64,000 bases of DNA from Sepiola atlantica (taxonomy: Eukaryota > Mollusca > Cephalopoda > Sepiida > Sepiolidae), in assembly GCA_963556195.1 (NCBI GenBank), contig OY744525.1:46314148-46378147 (forward strand), read 5' to 3'. The notes beneath the pieces are model-generated. The model did no database searches and was not told the DNA's origin. It saw only the letters and a program-made list of their open reading frames with translations. Shown one piece after another: positions 8,924 to 19,460 of the stretch. Within the stretch, counting starts at the first letter, position 1, and each line of letters opens with the position of its first letter. A program made the translations under genes and the position numbers.

Positions 8924-9430
8924 CCGTCCGTCCGTCCGTCCAGATTTTTCTCCGCAACCATCCATTGAATTTCTCTGAAATTTTGCATGAAGTTGTACCT
9001 TTGGTCAGGTTAGAAAGTGACATTCTCCGATTTTTGAAAAACAATCTGGTTAGCCCCCCAGGGGATCAAAAGGCCCCGAAATGGCAAAATATGACATTTT
9101 TTGCCCCATAACTTTTCATCCATCCATGCAATTTCTCTGAGACTTGGCCAAAATGTGGAAGCAATTGTTCCTAATAGAAAATAAGTATCGCTAACCTTGG
9201 AAAACATCTGGTTCGCGCCCCATGGGGTCAAAAGCCTCCAAAATGGCAAAAAAAATGACCCTTTTCTCCCATAACGTTTGATCCATCCATTCAATTTTTC
9301 TGAAACTTGGCCAAAATGTAGAGGCAATTGTTCTGGATATATAATGAGCATCCTTGACCTCAGAAAAATTCTGGTTCGCGCCCCCAGGGGGTCAAAGGGT
9401 GGTCAAAATGCCCCAAATTTATTGCATTTT
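8924..9430. repeat. (CCGT)n followed by a 162-bp tandem repeat, about 3 units
   Basis: Starts with GTCCGTCCGTCCGTCCGTCC. Then CATCCATNNAATTTNTCTGA, a CTTGGCCAAAATG block and CTGGTTCGCGCCCC recur at a spacing of 162 bp (CTGGTT at 9047, 9209 and 9371). Internal frames are open by chance. Molluscan genomes often hold dispersed repeats with this CCGT head. Confidence 0.75.
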
Positions 9431-9504
9431 ACACTCGCCACATCGAGTTACATACAGAGGGGGGGCACGCACGCACGGCTTGTTTAATTCATGGATAGCT
9501 TCCC

Positions 9505-9870
9505 TTCATTCCATCAGGACCTGTGGTGCAACAGATCTAAGTAATACTCAGTTCTAAGTGACAGTATTCTGGAGGTTGAAGGTTCAATCCTCACTACAGG
9601 TGATACTAAGAATCATACAATTGCGAATTACCTAAGATTTTTACCCGGTCATGGCTGATGGAACGAAGAAATAACAACCTCCATAGATTAAATAAAGGGT
9701 TCCATTCAAAATTCTGTACAGATTCCCGAGTTCGACATAAAGATTCCCGAGTTTAACAAGATGCACGTGAAGAAGGTCGGAGGTTACATCGGCCGAAACG
9801 TTGTGAGAATAACACTCAAATAATCCAAATGATACAAATTATCAATCCTCATCTCAAAAATTCAGAAACT
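9505..9870 (+). mobile_element. Composite SINE: tRNA-Arg-like head, body, hammerhead 3' part
   Basis: Head: GACCTGTGGTGCAACAG (A box) and GGTTGAAGGTTCAATCC (B box) resembling tRNA-Arg with an inserted segment. Body: GATTAAATAAAGGGTTCC, CTGTACAGATTCCCGAGTTC, GACATAAAGATTCCCGAG. Then the family-g ribozyme and the AATAACACTCAAATAATCC tail. The same order occurs at 29.09-29.43 kb and in reverse at 6.06-6.42 kb. Confidence 0.7.
9764..9805 (+). ncRNA. Hammerhead-like motif, family g
   Basis: CAC/GTG outer helix, box GTGAAGA, helix II GGTCG/CGGCC, GAA, palindrome ACGT, T. The first box base is G instead of C. Confidence 0.5.
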
Positions 9871-9879
9871 TCGACTATT

Positions 9880-10090
9880 AGGTTCCTAAGTTCGAAAATG
9901 AATAAGGTTGGCGATTACATCGGCTGAAACGTTGTAAATATAACAACCGAGATAAGAATAGTAGTTCGAATAATCCAAATAATATAAATCTAATTTTGTT
10001 TAGCACATCTTGTTTAGTTGTTGAGTGTAAACTGGTATATTTTCTTAAGATGAGAACAGTAGTCCAAATAATCCAAATTATTATCAAAAT
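9880..10090 (+). mobile_element. Second family-g 3' fragment
   Basis: GGTTCCTAAGTTCGAAAATG, a ribozyme-like hairpin with GGCTGAAACGTTGTAAATAT, then CAACCGAGATAAGAATAGTA and the AATCCAAATAATATAAAT tail. A subfamily parallel to the fragment at 5.9 kb, in opposite orientation; the box is GAATA. Confidence 0.55.
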
Positions 10091-10417
10091 GTCCGAAACA
10101 AAATATATTTTTTATTGAATTATCTTTCTCAAAATGTAAACAAGAAATTGAGAGAAAATATAAAACAGGAATGGGGATTCAACGATCTTTTTTGGTTTGA
10201 CTGTTTAACGGCAAATCAACCCTTTTGGGGGGGGGGGTTTAATGCTGAAACAGAATAACTATTGGGAATAAATGGTGGGTTCATACCTTTTCGAACAGTA
10301 TTCGTGCATAACATACCCTAATAGATAGAATGGGAATTTTAACTCAGCACAGCCGATTCTATAGATTACAACTGTATCCATTAAGTCAACCACACTCTCC
10401 CCCAATGAAAGAATATA

Positions 10418-10420
10418 TAC

Positions 10421-10477
<57 letters not shown>

Positions 10478-10478
10478 A
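10418..10478. repeat. (AT)n-(GT)n microsatellite
   Basis: About 20 AT units passing into TGTGTGTGTG. It lies just outside the family-b ribozyme repeat, as with other families. Confidence 0.95.
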
Positions 10479-10563
10479 AAGGAGTAAGGCTACCAAAATT
10501 TGTAAAAAGTTTTTTTTTTCAACATTTATTTATTATTTTGTTATTTTATCATTTTATAATTTT

Positions 10564-10604
10564 ATATAACGCGTTTCAAGCGGTGATCCGCTATCATCAG
10601 ATAT
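10564..10604 (-). ncRNA. Hammerhead ribozyme motif, family b (all core bases present)
   Basis: Minus strand: outer helix ATAT/ATAT (extended by further A-T pairs after a 2-nt internal loop), exact CTGATGA, helix II AGCGG with CCGCT around ATCA, exact GAA, self-complementary ACGCGT, then T; the cut would follow GTT. Every invariant hammerhead base is present. Single copy in the window. Confidence 0.7.
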
Positions 10605-12929
10605 GTAAATCCATCTGAAGAGATGTCTTTCGATTTGAAAGAGTGTTGCTTCATTTCAAATGTTTCAACATATACCAGTATGTAAAATGCACGTTAAACC
10701 AAAGATGATAAGGTGCTTTTTAGAGAATAGGTATTCAGAAATTTTCAGTCGTGACGTAAGCAGTTCCGACTACGAACGGAGAAAGCCAAATCAAGTTCTG
10801 ATGCTTCTACACAATATGAACCGAATTAAACGGACTTTTCAAACTAAAACTTAGTTTATGGTTAGGTTAGAGTTAGTTTAGGATTAGGTTAGGGTTAGGT
10901 TAGGGCTAAGTTAGGGCTAGGGTAAAAATAAAAAATAAAAACTGTTCGGTTCGTAACCGTATAGATTGTTTGGTGAAGTTTGTTAATGTCCGCCAGTCTC
11001 AGAAGTGTTCGGTGAAACTCGGAATTTATGGCATAAGTACTGAAATTTTCTTGAATAGCTTTTTCCAAAAGTACCGATGATGATGACGACGACGACTACC
11101 GTCTGATCAGGGTCTTTATAGAGATTCTCGGGCGTATCTAAAATAAGATGCATCCATTCAGTCTGTCCATTTAGCAACGAAAATGCTATTGCAGTATGAC
11201 AGACCAATGGAGAGATTGACGGACCAATCCTCCATTAGAGCTGTTTTTATGCCTCTAAAAATAAGTGTAAATTATCCTTCTTTTTTCTCCAGCATATCCC
11301 TACTTTTTGCCACGTAAGATGCATCTGATAGATTCAAATAATCAGGACGAAAGAAATTAAGTGATTCCTACTTAAATCCATCGTCTCAAAGTGCACTCAA
11401 TCATTATGCGTGTTTTAATGCATCTTACTGAGACGAATACTGTAAGAATTCTGCTTTATTCAATATTAATAATGGAAAATGTTGAAATGATGTCGTTTTC
11501 TCCTAATGAAACCGTTGATAGTCATGTTATTCTTGCTAAGTGTCTTTTGGGATGAAACGTATGAATTATTCCCTATTCATTTAGAGTTGTCTTTAAAACA
11601 CGTGACTGCAAATGTCATAAGAGCTGAATCACTTGAATATTACAAAATCTAGCTGATGTACACAACATTTATTCAAATATATTCGCATTTGCACATCGTG
11701 AGAGCACTTTCAAAGAAAGTCAGAGATAAATATAAATCTAACATACAAAGTTGTCTTGCCCGAATTTTGAAGTCAAATAGAAATCCGTTTAACATATCAA
11801 TACTTGATTCAAACTAGCCTATTTTTTCGCCATTCACTATATTATTGACACAAATACATTTTATTTAGCGTCAGTATCTTTCTGAAAATACTTATTCTGG
11901 AAAATAAAACTTTTTAGAGTGGAGATCTTTTCGATTACTCACCAAATATTCTTATAGATTAAAGGGGAGTAATCACACCATTAGTTATTTCCCTGGCAAA
12001 AATAACTATCTATAATCATATTATATTTTGAAACATTAAAGAGAAGCTTCCACATTAATTACACATTTTTATTTGTTCTTTACTAATAATCCATTAACGT
12101 CAATTACTAAAACAAACTTTTAAGAAATAGTGTTTCGCAAAATAATTTGCTTAAGTCACCAAATTTACTTTTGATTTATTTCTTAACAATTCAGTCATTT
12201 TTTCTTCTTTCACTCCCTGACAACGCCGGGTAGATGCAGTAAGTGACACATAATGTAAACACTTATGAGCTATAATTTCTAGATATAGCATTTAGAATTT
12301 GTTTAGTATATCAGGAATGTCAATCTCACATAAATATCTATATTCAATGTTAAATTCTTAAGTTTTTCTTGCCCCATTTGTGCTTTTCTGTTCATTTTTG
12401 ATTCTCTTCAAGTTAGAAAATCATCTTTCTCAACTACAATTGGTCACCATAAGTGAGAGACGGATTTGTAGAGAGATTTCTACCGTTGGAAAATTTAACT
12501 CTAAACTATGATTTTTGTCTGTTAACAGGCGATATAATTGCAATTCCAAGGCGTCTTTTGTGGGATCAATGATAGATATGATGTCAGTTTTGAATTATGC
12601 TAAAAAATGAACCAAACATTGATCAAGACACTTTTCTAAATCATCGCAATATAACCAGGGCCATTTGAACATAGTTGCATCGTGCTAATCTATGCATGTC
12701 GTGATTGTCTGTCAATAAATAAATACTATACAAGCATAACTCTGATTTTCTAGCAACTGATAGTATGGCACCTCTTTTAATCTGGTTAAAATCACGAGAG
12801 GGAACTTGAAAATCCTGCTGCTGCTAGACTAGCTTACTGGGCGCCATAAATTTCTTTGTTTACACTGCATCTGCTGATGGTAGTCTAACTTTATTTTCAG
12901 ATCATATCTTATTCTGCTTAAAGTTAACA
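10605..12929. other. Gene-free interval with interstitial telomere-like repeats
   Basis: At 10855-10930 degenerate TTAGG/TTAGGG words (GGTTAGGGTTAGGTTAGGG) form a short interstitial tract. The rest is AT-rich; 12214-12235 has a GACAACGCCGGG word without a CTAGT end. Open frames of 60-75 codons show no domain. Nothing else recognised. Confidence 0.55.
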
Positions 12930-13053
12930 CTAGTTTGGCTTTGCAGACAAATTCAAGTGACAGGTGATGTTAAACAAAAACACCAGCCTATTTCCATCAA
13001 AGAAAAAGTTGAACCGCTTGTTTAGTTTTCTAACAATCCTTAGTAGTTTCAGA

Positions 13054-13448
13054 ACATGAGAAGTGTATAATGAAACATGAGAAGTGTATAATGAAACATG
13101 AGAAGTGTATAATGAAACATGAGAGGTGTATAATGAAACATGAGAAGTGTATAATGAAACATGAGAGGTGTATAATGAAACATGAGAGGTGTATAATGAA
13201 ACATGAGAAGTGTATAATGAAACATGAGAAGTGTATAATGAAACATAAGAGGTGTATAATGAAACATGAGAGGTGTATAATGAAACATGAGAAGTGTATA
13301 ATGAAACATGAGAAGTGTATAATGAAACATGAGAAGTGTATAATGAAACATGAGAGGTGTATAATGAAACATAAGAGGTGTATAATGAAACATGAGGTGT
13401 ATAATGAAACATGAGAGGTGTATAATGAAACATGAGAAGTGTATAATT
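13054..13448. repeat. 21-bp minisatellite, about 19 copies
   Basis: Unit ATGAGAAGTGTATAATGAAAC with an A/G polymorphism (GAAGTG or GAGGTG) and a few CATAAG variants. One copy is 3 bp short (about 13393). The 21-bp period keeps long repetitive frames open on both strands (LYTSHVS, KHEKCIM); these are not genes. Confidence 0.95.
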
Positions 13449-13565
13449 AGTGAGTTAGAAGTGTGTTGATGAATTATTGTAAAAGTGAAGTCGGTTAATC
13501 TGGCTAATATCCGAAACCAACGGTGCTGGAAAATCAGTGTTGCAACTGTACTTAATAAATATTTG

Positions 13566-14090
13566 TTATGGAGGAGCACTGGAGGGAGCTGGTGCTGATG
13601 TGATAGCAAGAGATAGGAATGGATGGAGTAAGTTTAGGAAACGTCTGCCATTATTAACCAGTAGAGCATTACCACTGTCAACTAAGAGAAGGGTGTAGCA
13701 GGCATGTATGTGCAATGTGATGATGTATGGAAGTGAAAACTGGCCAGTGAAGGTTAAGGATATGTGTTGCATCGACAGGCTTAGATCAGATGACCTCAGA
13801 GGAAGATTAAATCTAGACAGTATAGTAGAGACATGTGTGTAGAACATGAGACTTTGTTGGTTTTGTCACATTAAAATAATGGATGAAAGTGCTTGGGTGA
13901 GTAGACGCAGAACTTTTAGAGTAATACAGGTCAGTTGGCAGGGATGGCCAAGCAAAAAAGTTATAGAACTGATGAGAATAGATTTGAGAGAGAGAGAGAG
14001 AGAGAAATAAATAAAGACCTGGCCAGAGATAGGTTAGTTTGGAAATCAATTTCTAAAAGCCGTTCAAGCATGTAAAACAAATGTTAAACC

Positions 14091-14122
<32 letters not shown>

Positions 14123-14135
14123 ATCCGAGTGATCT
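13566..14135 (+). pseudogene. RTE-type LINE 3' end with (GAT)n tail
   Basis: Translation gives WSKFRKRLPLLTSRALPLST, KRRV, a stop, then QACMCNVMMYGSENWPVK, LRGRLNLDS, MRLCWFCHIKIMDESAWVSR and SWQGWPSKKVIELMRIDLRE. These match the C-terminus of RTE/BovB-like reverse transcriptases (LY.SE.W, LRWFGH, RGRPKK.W..V...DL). Stops at about 13697 and 13840 show it is dead. A GA microsatellite interrupts it near 13985-14005. It ends TGTTAAACCGATGATGATG, an RTE-style microsatellite tail. Confidence 0.85.
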
Positions 14136-14339
14136 CCCCTGAACACTCTCCCAGGTGGTGAGGTGGCTTCTAGCCAGAAGTCGGGAGGCCGCCATTATTG
14201 TTTACTTTTTAGCTTGTAGGGGAGCACGAATAAAATATTATCTTCGTATCCGTTATCGAAGTCTGTTATTTACGTGTTTACATTCTTCTTTCTACATATT
14301 AACAATCCTTTATTTCTGTGTTAACATTGGTAGCAGAGC

Positions 14340-14625
14340 TAAACGTAGCCATGGCTTCAAAATGTATTTCACCGTTAAAGACGAATACAGCACATGGAAG
14401 AAAGAAATGCAAATCTGGTAAATGGCGACGTCGCTCGATAGACATTAAACCGATGATGATGATGATGATGCATATTTCACATCTGTTCATGGCTTCAAAA
14501 TACATTTCACCACCCGTCTTAGGTAAAGACAAATACAGCATGTGGAAAAAAGAAATGCAAATCTGGAAAATAGCCATGTCACTCGACAGACGTTAAACCG
14601 ATGATGATGATGATTACGATGATGA
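14340..14625 (+). repeat. 138-bp direct repeat with GAT tails (SINE-like)
   Basis: Two diverged copies start at CATGGCTTCAAAATRYATTT (14351 and 14489), contain GAAATGCAAATCTGG and end in ACRTTAAACCGATGATGATG. The 3' end matches the RTE LINE tail just upstream, so these are probably short elements mobilised by RTE. A third trace (TTTCACATCTGTTCAT) is at 14764. Confidence 0.65.
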
Positions 14626-14691
14626 TTACGATGGTAGTGATGATGATGATTACGATGATGATGATTACGATGATGATGATGATTACGATGG

Positions 14692-14740
<49 letters not shown>

Positions 14741-14764
14741 GGTGGTGATGATGATGGTGGTGCT
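14597..14764. repeat. (GATGAT)n / GATTAC compound microsatellite
   Basis: GATGATGAT runs interspersed with GATTACGATG and GATGGTGATG. Source of the poly-Met and poly-Ile frames. Confidence 0.95.
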
Positions 14765-14829
14765 CATTTCACATCTGTTCATATTGAAGATGATGCGTTG
14801 CTTTATCTTTGCTGTACAGCATATTTTTC

Positions 14830-15330
14830 TTTATAATGTTTGAGCACTTATTATTCTGTTTGGAAGTATCGATGCAATAAATATATGTTTAATTTTATCG
14901 ACCATTTTACATTTTTATTCCCGTGTCTGTAGGGGCCCCAATGCACCGCTTCGCCCGAGGCTCTATAATGCTGTTAAGATGGCACTAGATATAATGAAAC
15001 AAGATTTTCTTGAATGCTCGGCCCCAGAAGACACGAGGCCTGTGGCAACTGCGGCATCTCCCACTATAAGCAATCTGGCGCTGGGTTTGGGCTGAGATTA
15101 ACATGGAGGAGGGGGAGAGGAGGAGGAGCAAGTTTTCCTTTCTTTTATGTCCCAAATGTTTCCTCTGTGAAAAGCTGAACCAGTTTTCTCTTTTTTTTTT
15201 TTTTTTTTTGTACACCTTAAATTTATTCTGCTGCCAAAGTAAAGGCAACTTTTTCTTCTATCTTTGCCAGTGTTTATAGACAATTGCCACAATCTGAGTA
15301 AAGAAAAGAATTTAAGAACTGATGATGAGA
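14830..15330. other. Gene-free spacer
   Basis: Contains a 20-base T run (15190-15209) and short GC-richer DNA around 14930-15070. No gene recognised. Confidence 0.5.
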
Positions 15331-15374
15331 ATTCGTATCATTTAGACTACTATCCTCATCTTGGTTGTTATTTT

Positions 15375-15417
15375 CGCAACATTTTGGACTATGTAACCTC
15401 CGACTTTCATCGGGTGC
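15375..15417 (-). ncRNA. Hammerhead-like motif, family g
   Basis: Box CCGATGA (one base off CTGATGA), hairpin AGTCGG...ATAGTC, then AAAATGTT: the GAA element is damaged. Confidence 0.4.
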
Positions 15418-15475
15418 ATCTTTTCGAACTAGGTTCCCAAGTTCGACATAAAGATTCCCCAAGTTCAAAAAGATA

Positions 15476-15516
15476 CACTTGAAGAAGGCTGAAAGTTACA
15501 TCGTCCAAAACGTTGT
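15476..15516 (+). ncRNA. Hammerhead-like motif, family g
   Basis: CAC/GTG outer helix, TTGAAGA box, then AAAACGTT where GAAACGTT is expected. Probably dead. Confidence 0.4.
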
Positions 15517-15579
15517 GGATATTACAACCAAGCTGAGAATAGTAGTCTGAATAATCCAAATTATCAATCCTAACCTAAA

Positions 15580-16250
15580 AAAATATCACAAACCTGATTC
15601 TGAAAACTTGTATAATTTGAGCTACCAGTTTGCAAGAACCAATTACTATTAATTGGGTAAATAGGCTTGTTCGTTTAACGGCATATCACCCCTTCTGGAG
15701 GTTATTTTAATAAAGGACACCACAATTTTTTGAATAAAACAGAATTCACAAATCTTTAAATAAAACTGTTAATTTTAATTCTTCTTCTTTTCCTTTTGAA
15801 GGTATACAATTAGACCTTGTGCATGACATATTCGATGATAGAGTTCCCAATATGTCTTGGTCAAACAAGAAAAAGACAGTTTACGCCTAGCATAAAAAAG
15901 AACAGGTGGTTCTTTCTTTCTTTTTTTTTTATCTTAAAACGAATTTTTTTTTCATCAGAACGTATCTCTTTTCGCCCCCCCCCTCACACACACAGACACC
16001 TGTACTCAATTATAGTAATCTTTTGTTCCATGTTACAATATCACTCTCCCCCTCTGTTCTCTTGTACTCTTCTTATTCAAAATTCATCTCCCAACCGACA
16101 GAAACAGTATATATTTTCTATTGTTTGTTGGTAAACAGGTAACGACTGAAGAACTATGTTGATTCAATAGTTCCAAAAGAATAACCATTTATTTTATGCT
16201 CAGGGTTTATTTCTTTCTAATTTATTTATTTATTGTATGCAAGTATCTAT
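15580..16250. other. Gene-free spacer
   Basis: T-rich and pyrimidine-rich. A 105-codon frame at 15817 is low-complexity with no domain; not supported as a gene. Confidence 0.5.
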
Positions 16251-16254
16251 CTGA

Positions 16255-17350
16255 AAATTATGAAAGAAGCACCACCAAATCATGCTCGATCAGAAAACTG
16301 AATTTTTGACTGGGTCCAGATGTTTAGAGTGTATGGCACTATGCACACCGCTAATTCAAAAGATCTGAAGATACTAGAAGGCGATGTATTCACCATTTTG
16401 CATGAACATTTGTCAATGAGAAAGCTGTGTTCAATATGGGTGTCGCGTTTGCTTACAGCTGATTAATAACAACAATGTGTTCATGATTTAGAGCATTGTT
16501 TGCTACTGTTTCAATGCAAACGAAAAGAGATTTTACTGTAGTATTATGCAGGGCTTAATAAAAATGACAACACATGTATCTTATTAAAATATAAGATGTA
16601 TCTTTATTTGTTGGTGACGATGAAGGTTGTGGTTGGAGAGGATTTGTGCACATGGAATCACACCATTGATTCTTCTCCGAGGCTCGATCGTCAACTCACA
16701 ACTTTCAATTTTCGGTTGTTATTATATAACAATTTCGTGGCCAACTCGACGACCTCATCGAGGTTGCACTCGGTGACGACTTGAACTCATTTGACAATTC
16801 AACAAATCTGTCTATCTTTTCTTGTCATGATACACTTGCACCTGGTAAAATGGCCTTTAACCCTTCCGACATATCTCTTGCTTTTGACATTGGGTTTTTA
16901 CCGTTTAAGTGATTCAACTGCAGGTGCATATCTTTTTGTCAACATGATTTTACATTATAACAATTGATCAGTCTATGTCGCTTCTTCCGCTGCAGGTGTT
17001 TCATGTTTTGGTACAGTGTTTCTTATCAAAACTGACCTTCATGTCATCCGATAGCTGCCTCTTCCTGTGCGGGTGTTTGTCTGGTTGTGAGCTTTATTTT
17101 ATTTTCAAATAACTTTTTGGTCATCCGATAATTATCTTATCTTTTGACAATCGCCAGGTGCATCTGTTTTATCAACAACTTTTCCGTACACTGACTCGGA
17201 TATTACGTCAATATGTGAAAATGGCTGAAACATGGATTTACCATTTCACTCTGGAACCAAATCGGCAGTTGGCAGCAGTGACTAATGGTGCAAACATCAG
17301 AAAGCAAGTTTTTGGCCTCCGACGCTTATTCTTGTTCAAGGATGAGTGAT
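16255..17350 (+). pseudogene. Mariner transposase remnant split by a 0.6-kb insertion
   Basis: 16376-16550 encodes ILHEHLSMRKLCSIWVSRLL and, after two stops, QQCVHDLEHCLLLFQCKRKE, the mariner linker and start of the catalytic domain. The frame resumes at about 17196 with RILRQYVKMAETWIYHFTLE then PNRQLAAVT. In active mariners this region reads DETW, the first catalytic Asp; here Asp is Ala. Multiple stops. The insert at 16555-17165 has no recognised domain. Confidence 0.8.
16555..17165. mobile_element. Unidentified 0.6-kb insertion in the mariner remnant
   Basis: Interrupts the transposase frame. It contains repeated CTGCAGGTG words (about 16918 and 16993) and GTCATCCGATA words (17043 and 17122). 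No clear terminal repeats or target duplication found, so the class is unknown. Confidence 0.4.
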
Positions 17351-17520
17351 AAGACAGTAAGGAAGTGAAGCTGTACAGAACTCAGTTGAAATCATTTCAA
17401 CAACACAGTTATGAGCTCGGAATCTTATGAGAACCTTTGAAGTGATGTACTTAAATCACATCTTTATTTGATCTACCAGAAATAAAAAAAACTTACAGAG
17501 GAGGACGTAGAAAAATGGGA

Positions 17521-18229
17521 TTAGAAGAATCACACCTATGCCGCCGAACTTCCGTTCTAACACGAGTCCTAACCCAGACCGGTGTAGTCCGGAAAATGAC
17601 ATCTGTATATTTTTGGTCATAGATATTTGTTAATTTAAACTAAGTCGGATTTTTTTAAATCCACTCTTAACATGGAGAGAGCAGTTTTTTTTTTTGGGGG
17701 GGGGGGTGCATCGCACCCATCGTATTTGTAGAAAAAAAATAAAAATGTGATTCTGTGCCGACAAACATTTTTTTAATTATTTTTTACGGCTCAACAAATT
17801 TCGGTGAAATTACAGAATAGTTAAAAGCACCCCTCCACTCGTCCTCTCCATGTTAAGAATGGATTTCTGAAAATCCGATTTGTGTGATAGGCCTAGTAAA
17901 AACTTTCCAAGAACTTAACGTTTTAGTTTTAATCAAAAATATTGAAATCATTTTCCTTTCCTTATTCGTTGATCAAAAATATTGAAATCATTTTCCTTTC
18001 CTTATTCGTTGACCAAAAATATTGAAATCATTTTCCTTTCCTTATTCGTTGACCAAAAATATTGAAATCATTTTCCTTTCCTTATTTGTTGACCAAAAAT
18101 ATTGAAATCATTTTCCTTTCCTTATTCGTTGACCAAAAATATACAGACGACATTTTTCCGCACTACACCGATCTGGTTATGGACTCATGTTAAAACGGAA
18201 GTTCGGCGGCACGGTTGCAATGCTTCTAA
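17521..18229. mobile_element. 709-bp foldback element (nested inverted repeats)
   Basis: Termini TTAGAAG...TGCCGCCGAACTTCCGTT are inverted at both ends; the TIR runs about 110 bp (to TGTATATTTTTGGTCA at 17610-17625 and its complement at 18131-18148). A second inverted pair lies inside (AAATCC...TTAACATGGAGAG at 17659-17690 and 17846-17870). No transposase. The 40-bp tandem repeat lies in the right half. Target duplication is not clear. Confidence 0.75.
17932..18140. repeat. 40-bp tandem repeat, about 5 copies
   Basis: Unit CAAAAATATTGAAATCATTT + TCCTTTCCTTATTCGTTGAC, nearly identical copies at exactly 40-bp spacing, inside the foldback element. The last unit runs into the right terminal inverted repeat. 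Confidence 0.95.
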
Positions 18230-18248
18230 CTTGAAAAATGCATAACAA

Positions 18249-18420
18249 TGTGTGAATTATTTTGTGATATAAATTTTGTGAATTATTTTGTGATATAAAT
18301 TTTGTGAATTATTTTGTGATATACATTTTGTGAATTATTTTGTGATATACATTTTGTGAATTATTTTGTGATATACATTTTGTGATATAAATTTTGTGAA
18401 TTATTTTGTGATATAAATAA
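18249..18420. repeat. 26-bp tandem repeat
   Basis: Units of TGTGAATTATTTTGTGATAT + A/C-ATTTT, about 6 copies, one shortened to GTGATATAAATTTTGTG. Low divergence implies recent expansion. Confidence 0.9.
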
Positions 18421-18439
18421 ACTCAATCGAAGATAATCA

Positions 18440-19078
18440 ACACTTCTTTGATCATGTATGGTTCTCTAACGAAGTGCACTTTCTGCACTCAAGCATTATT
18501 TTTGCTGTTTACATGTATTGTTTGTTCTGCACCAGAACATGCGTTACAGAGACCGTTACACTCAACAAAGTGTACATCATAGAAATCTCTAAAAATGCCA
18601 TCATCAGCTCATATTAATTCGAAGACGAAAATCGAAGACCTTAAATGGTGAATACAGAGCATTATATGGCTGTGCTGAACAACTTTTGTTCGTCACTGGG
18701 ATAGATTGAGGTGAACAGTGGATCCAGAACACACTCATCAAATGACTTCCTAGTCTGTCTGAAAGAGTGATTTCAGCAGCAACTGTTCTGCAGGGAATGT
18801 GATGTTGATTGAGTGCTGCATTCACCGGACTTGAACTCCCCGGCTTTTTATATGTGGGATTATCTCAAGGATGATGTGCATCAGAACACACACCAAACGA
18901 TTGGCAGCAATCACAACAAAAGTCAGGGAAATCCCCAAAGATTAATGTGTTTGAATAATTCAAACTTTTCCACGATGTATTAAAGTTTACCTCCAATGCT
19001 GCGGAAGATATTTAGGACATATTTTGGAAAGAACATGATTTTCATGTAAAGCGATAACTGAAACATAGACTGAAATTT
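18440..19078 (+). pseudogene. Second Tc1/mariner-superfamily transposase remnant
   Basis: DHVWFSNEVHF corresponds to the first catalytic motif (WFSDE.HF in relatives); LNGEYRALYGCAEQLLF follows in another frame; HSPDLNSPAFYMWDYLKDDV corresponds to the SPDL..DFFLWGYLK block with the third acidic residue; CIHANGG-like words are gone. Frame changes and stops throughout. It is not the other half of the mariner at 16.3-17.35 kb because it has its own first motif. Confidence 0.7.
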
Positions 19079-19084
19079 AAGTCC

Positions 19085-19460
19085 AGCAAACATGGTTTTG
19101 TTAATCCTTCAAACAACTCCAATAGACCAGATAGTGCTGTCCCCTGGTAAGCTGTTGTACAACAAGAAGTTGGTTGGGAACCTTCCAGTAAGATGTGCCA
19201 ACAACACCACACAAAAAAAGCTTGTGATCTCACCAATCTGCAGGTTGGACAGCATGTTCGAGTACTGGAGAAGGATGCTAGCAAATAGTCACCCGCCCAA
19301 GGAATAGAAAGCACCTGAAGGAAGACCTATCTCGGGCCTCAATGAGCTCCCAGCTTTATCAACCCGAGGCCTCACAGGGTCCCATCGGAAGCCCCACACC
19401 CAGAGTAGAAGCAGGCTCCACACAAAGCCTTCCTATCGAAAGACTAAACACACAGAAAAC
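19085..19460 (+). pseudogene. Gypsy-type LTR retrotransposon pol remnant (integrase C-terminus)
   Basis: Encodes LILQTTPIDQIVLSPGKLLY, matching the integrase motif YRNTP....SPA.LL; then in another frame DLTNLQVGQHVRVLEKDASK, a stop and SPAQGIE, matching the post-integrase (L..G..VR...W..A.V) segment of Gypsy/Ty3 elements. At least three stops. No LTR identified. Confidence 0.7.

Larger units (their letters stand above)
15331..15570. repeat. Inverted pair of family-g ribozyme repeats
   Basis: Minus-oriented copy (15335-15440) faces a plus-oriented copy (15441-15570) around TTCCCAAGTTCGACATAAAG. Both carry a ribozyme remnant and AATCC-containing tails at the outer ends. Confidence 0.65.

Noticed and set aside
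10855..10930. Chromosome end (telomere)
   Set aside because: The TTAGG/TTAGGG words are short, degenerate and internal; similar bits at 24.17 and 32.0 kb are also interstitial.
13049..13609. 186- and 167-codon repetitive frames (LYTSHVS / FHYTPLM)
   Set aside because: Entirely explained by a 21-bp minisatellite whose period is a multiple of three.
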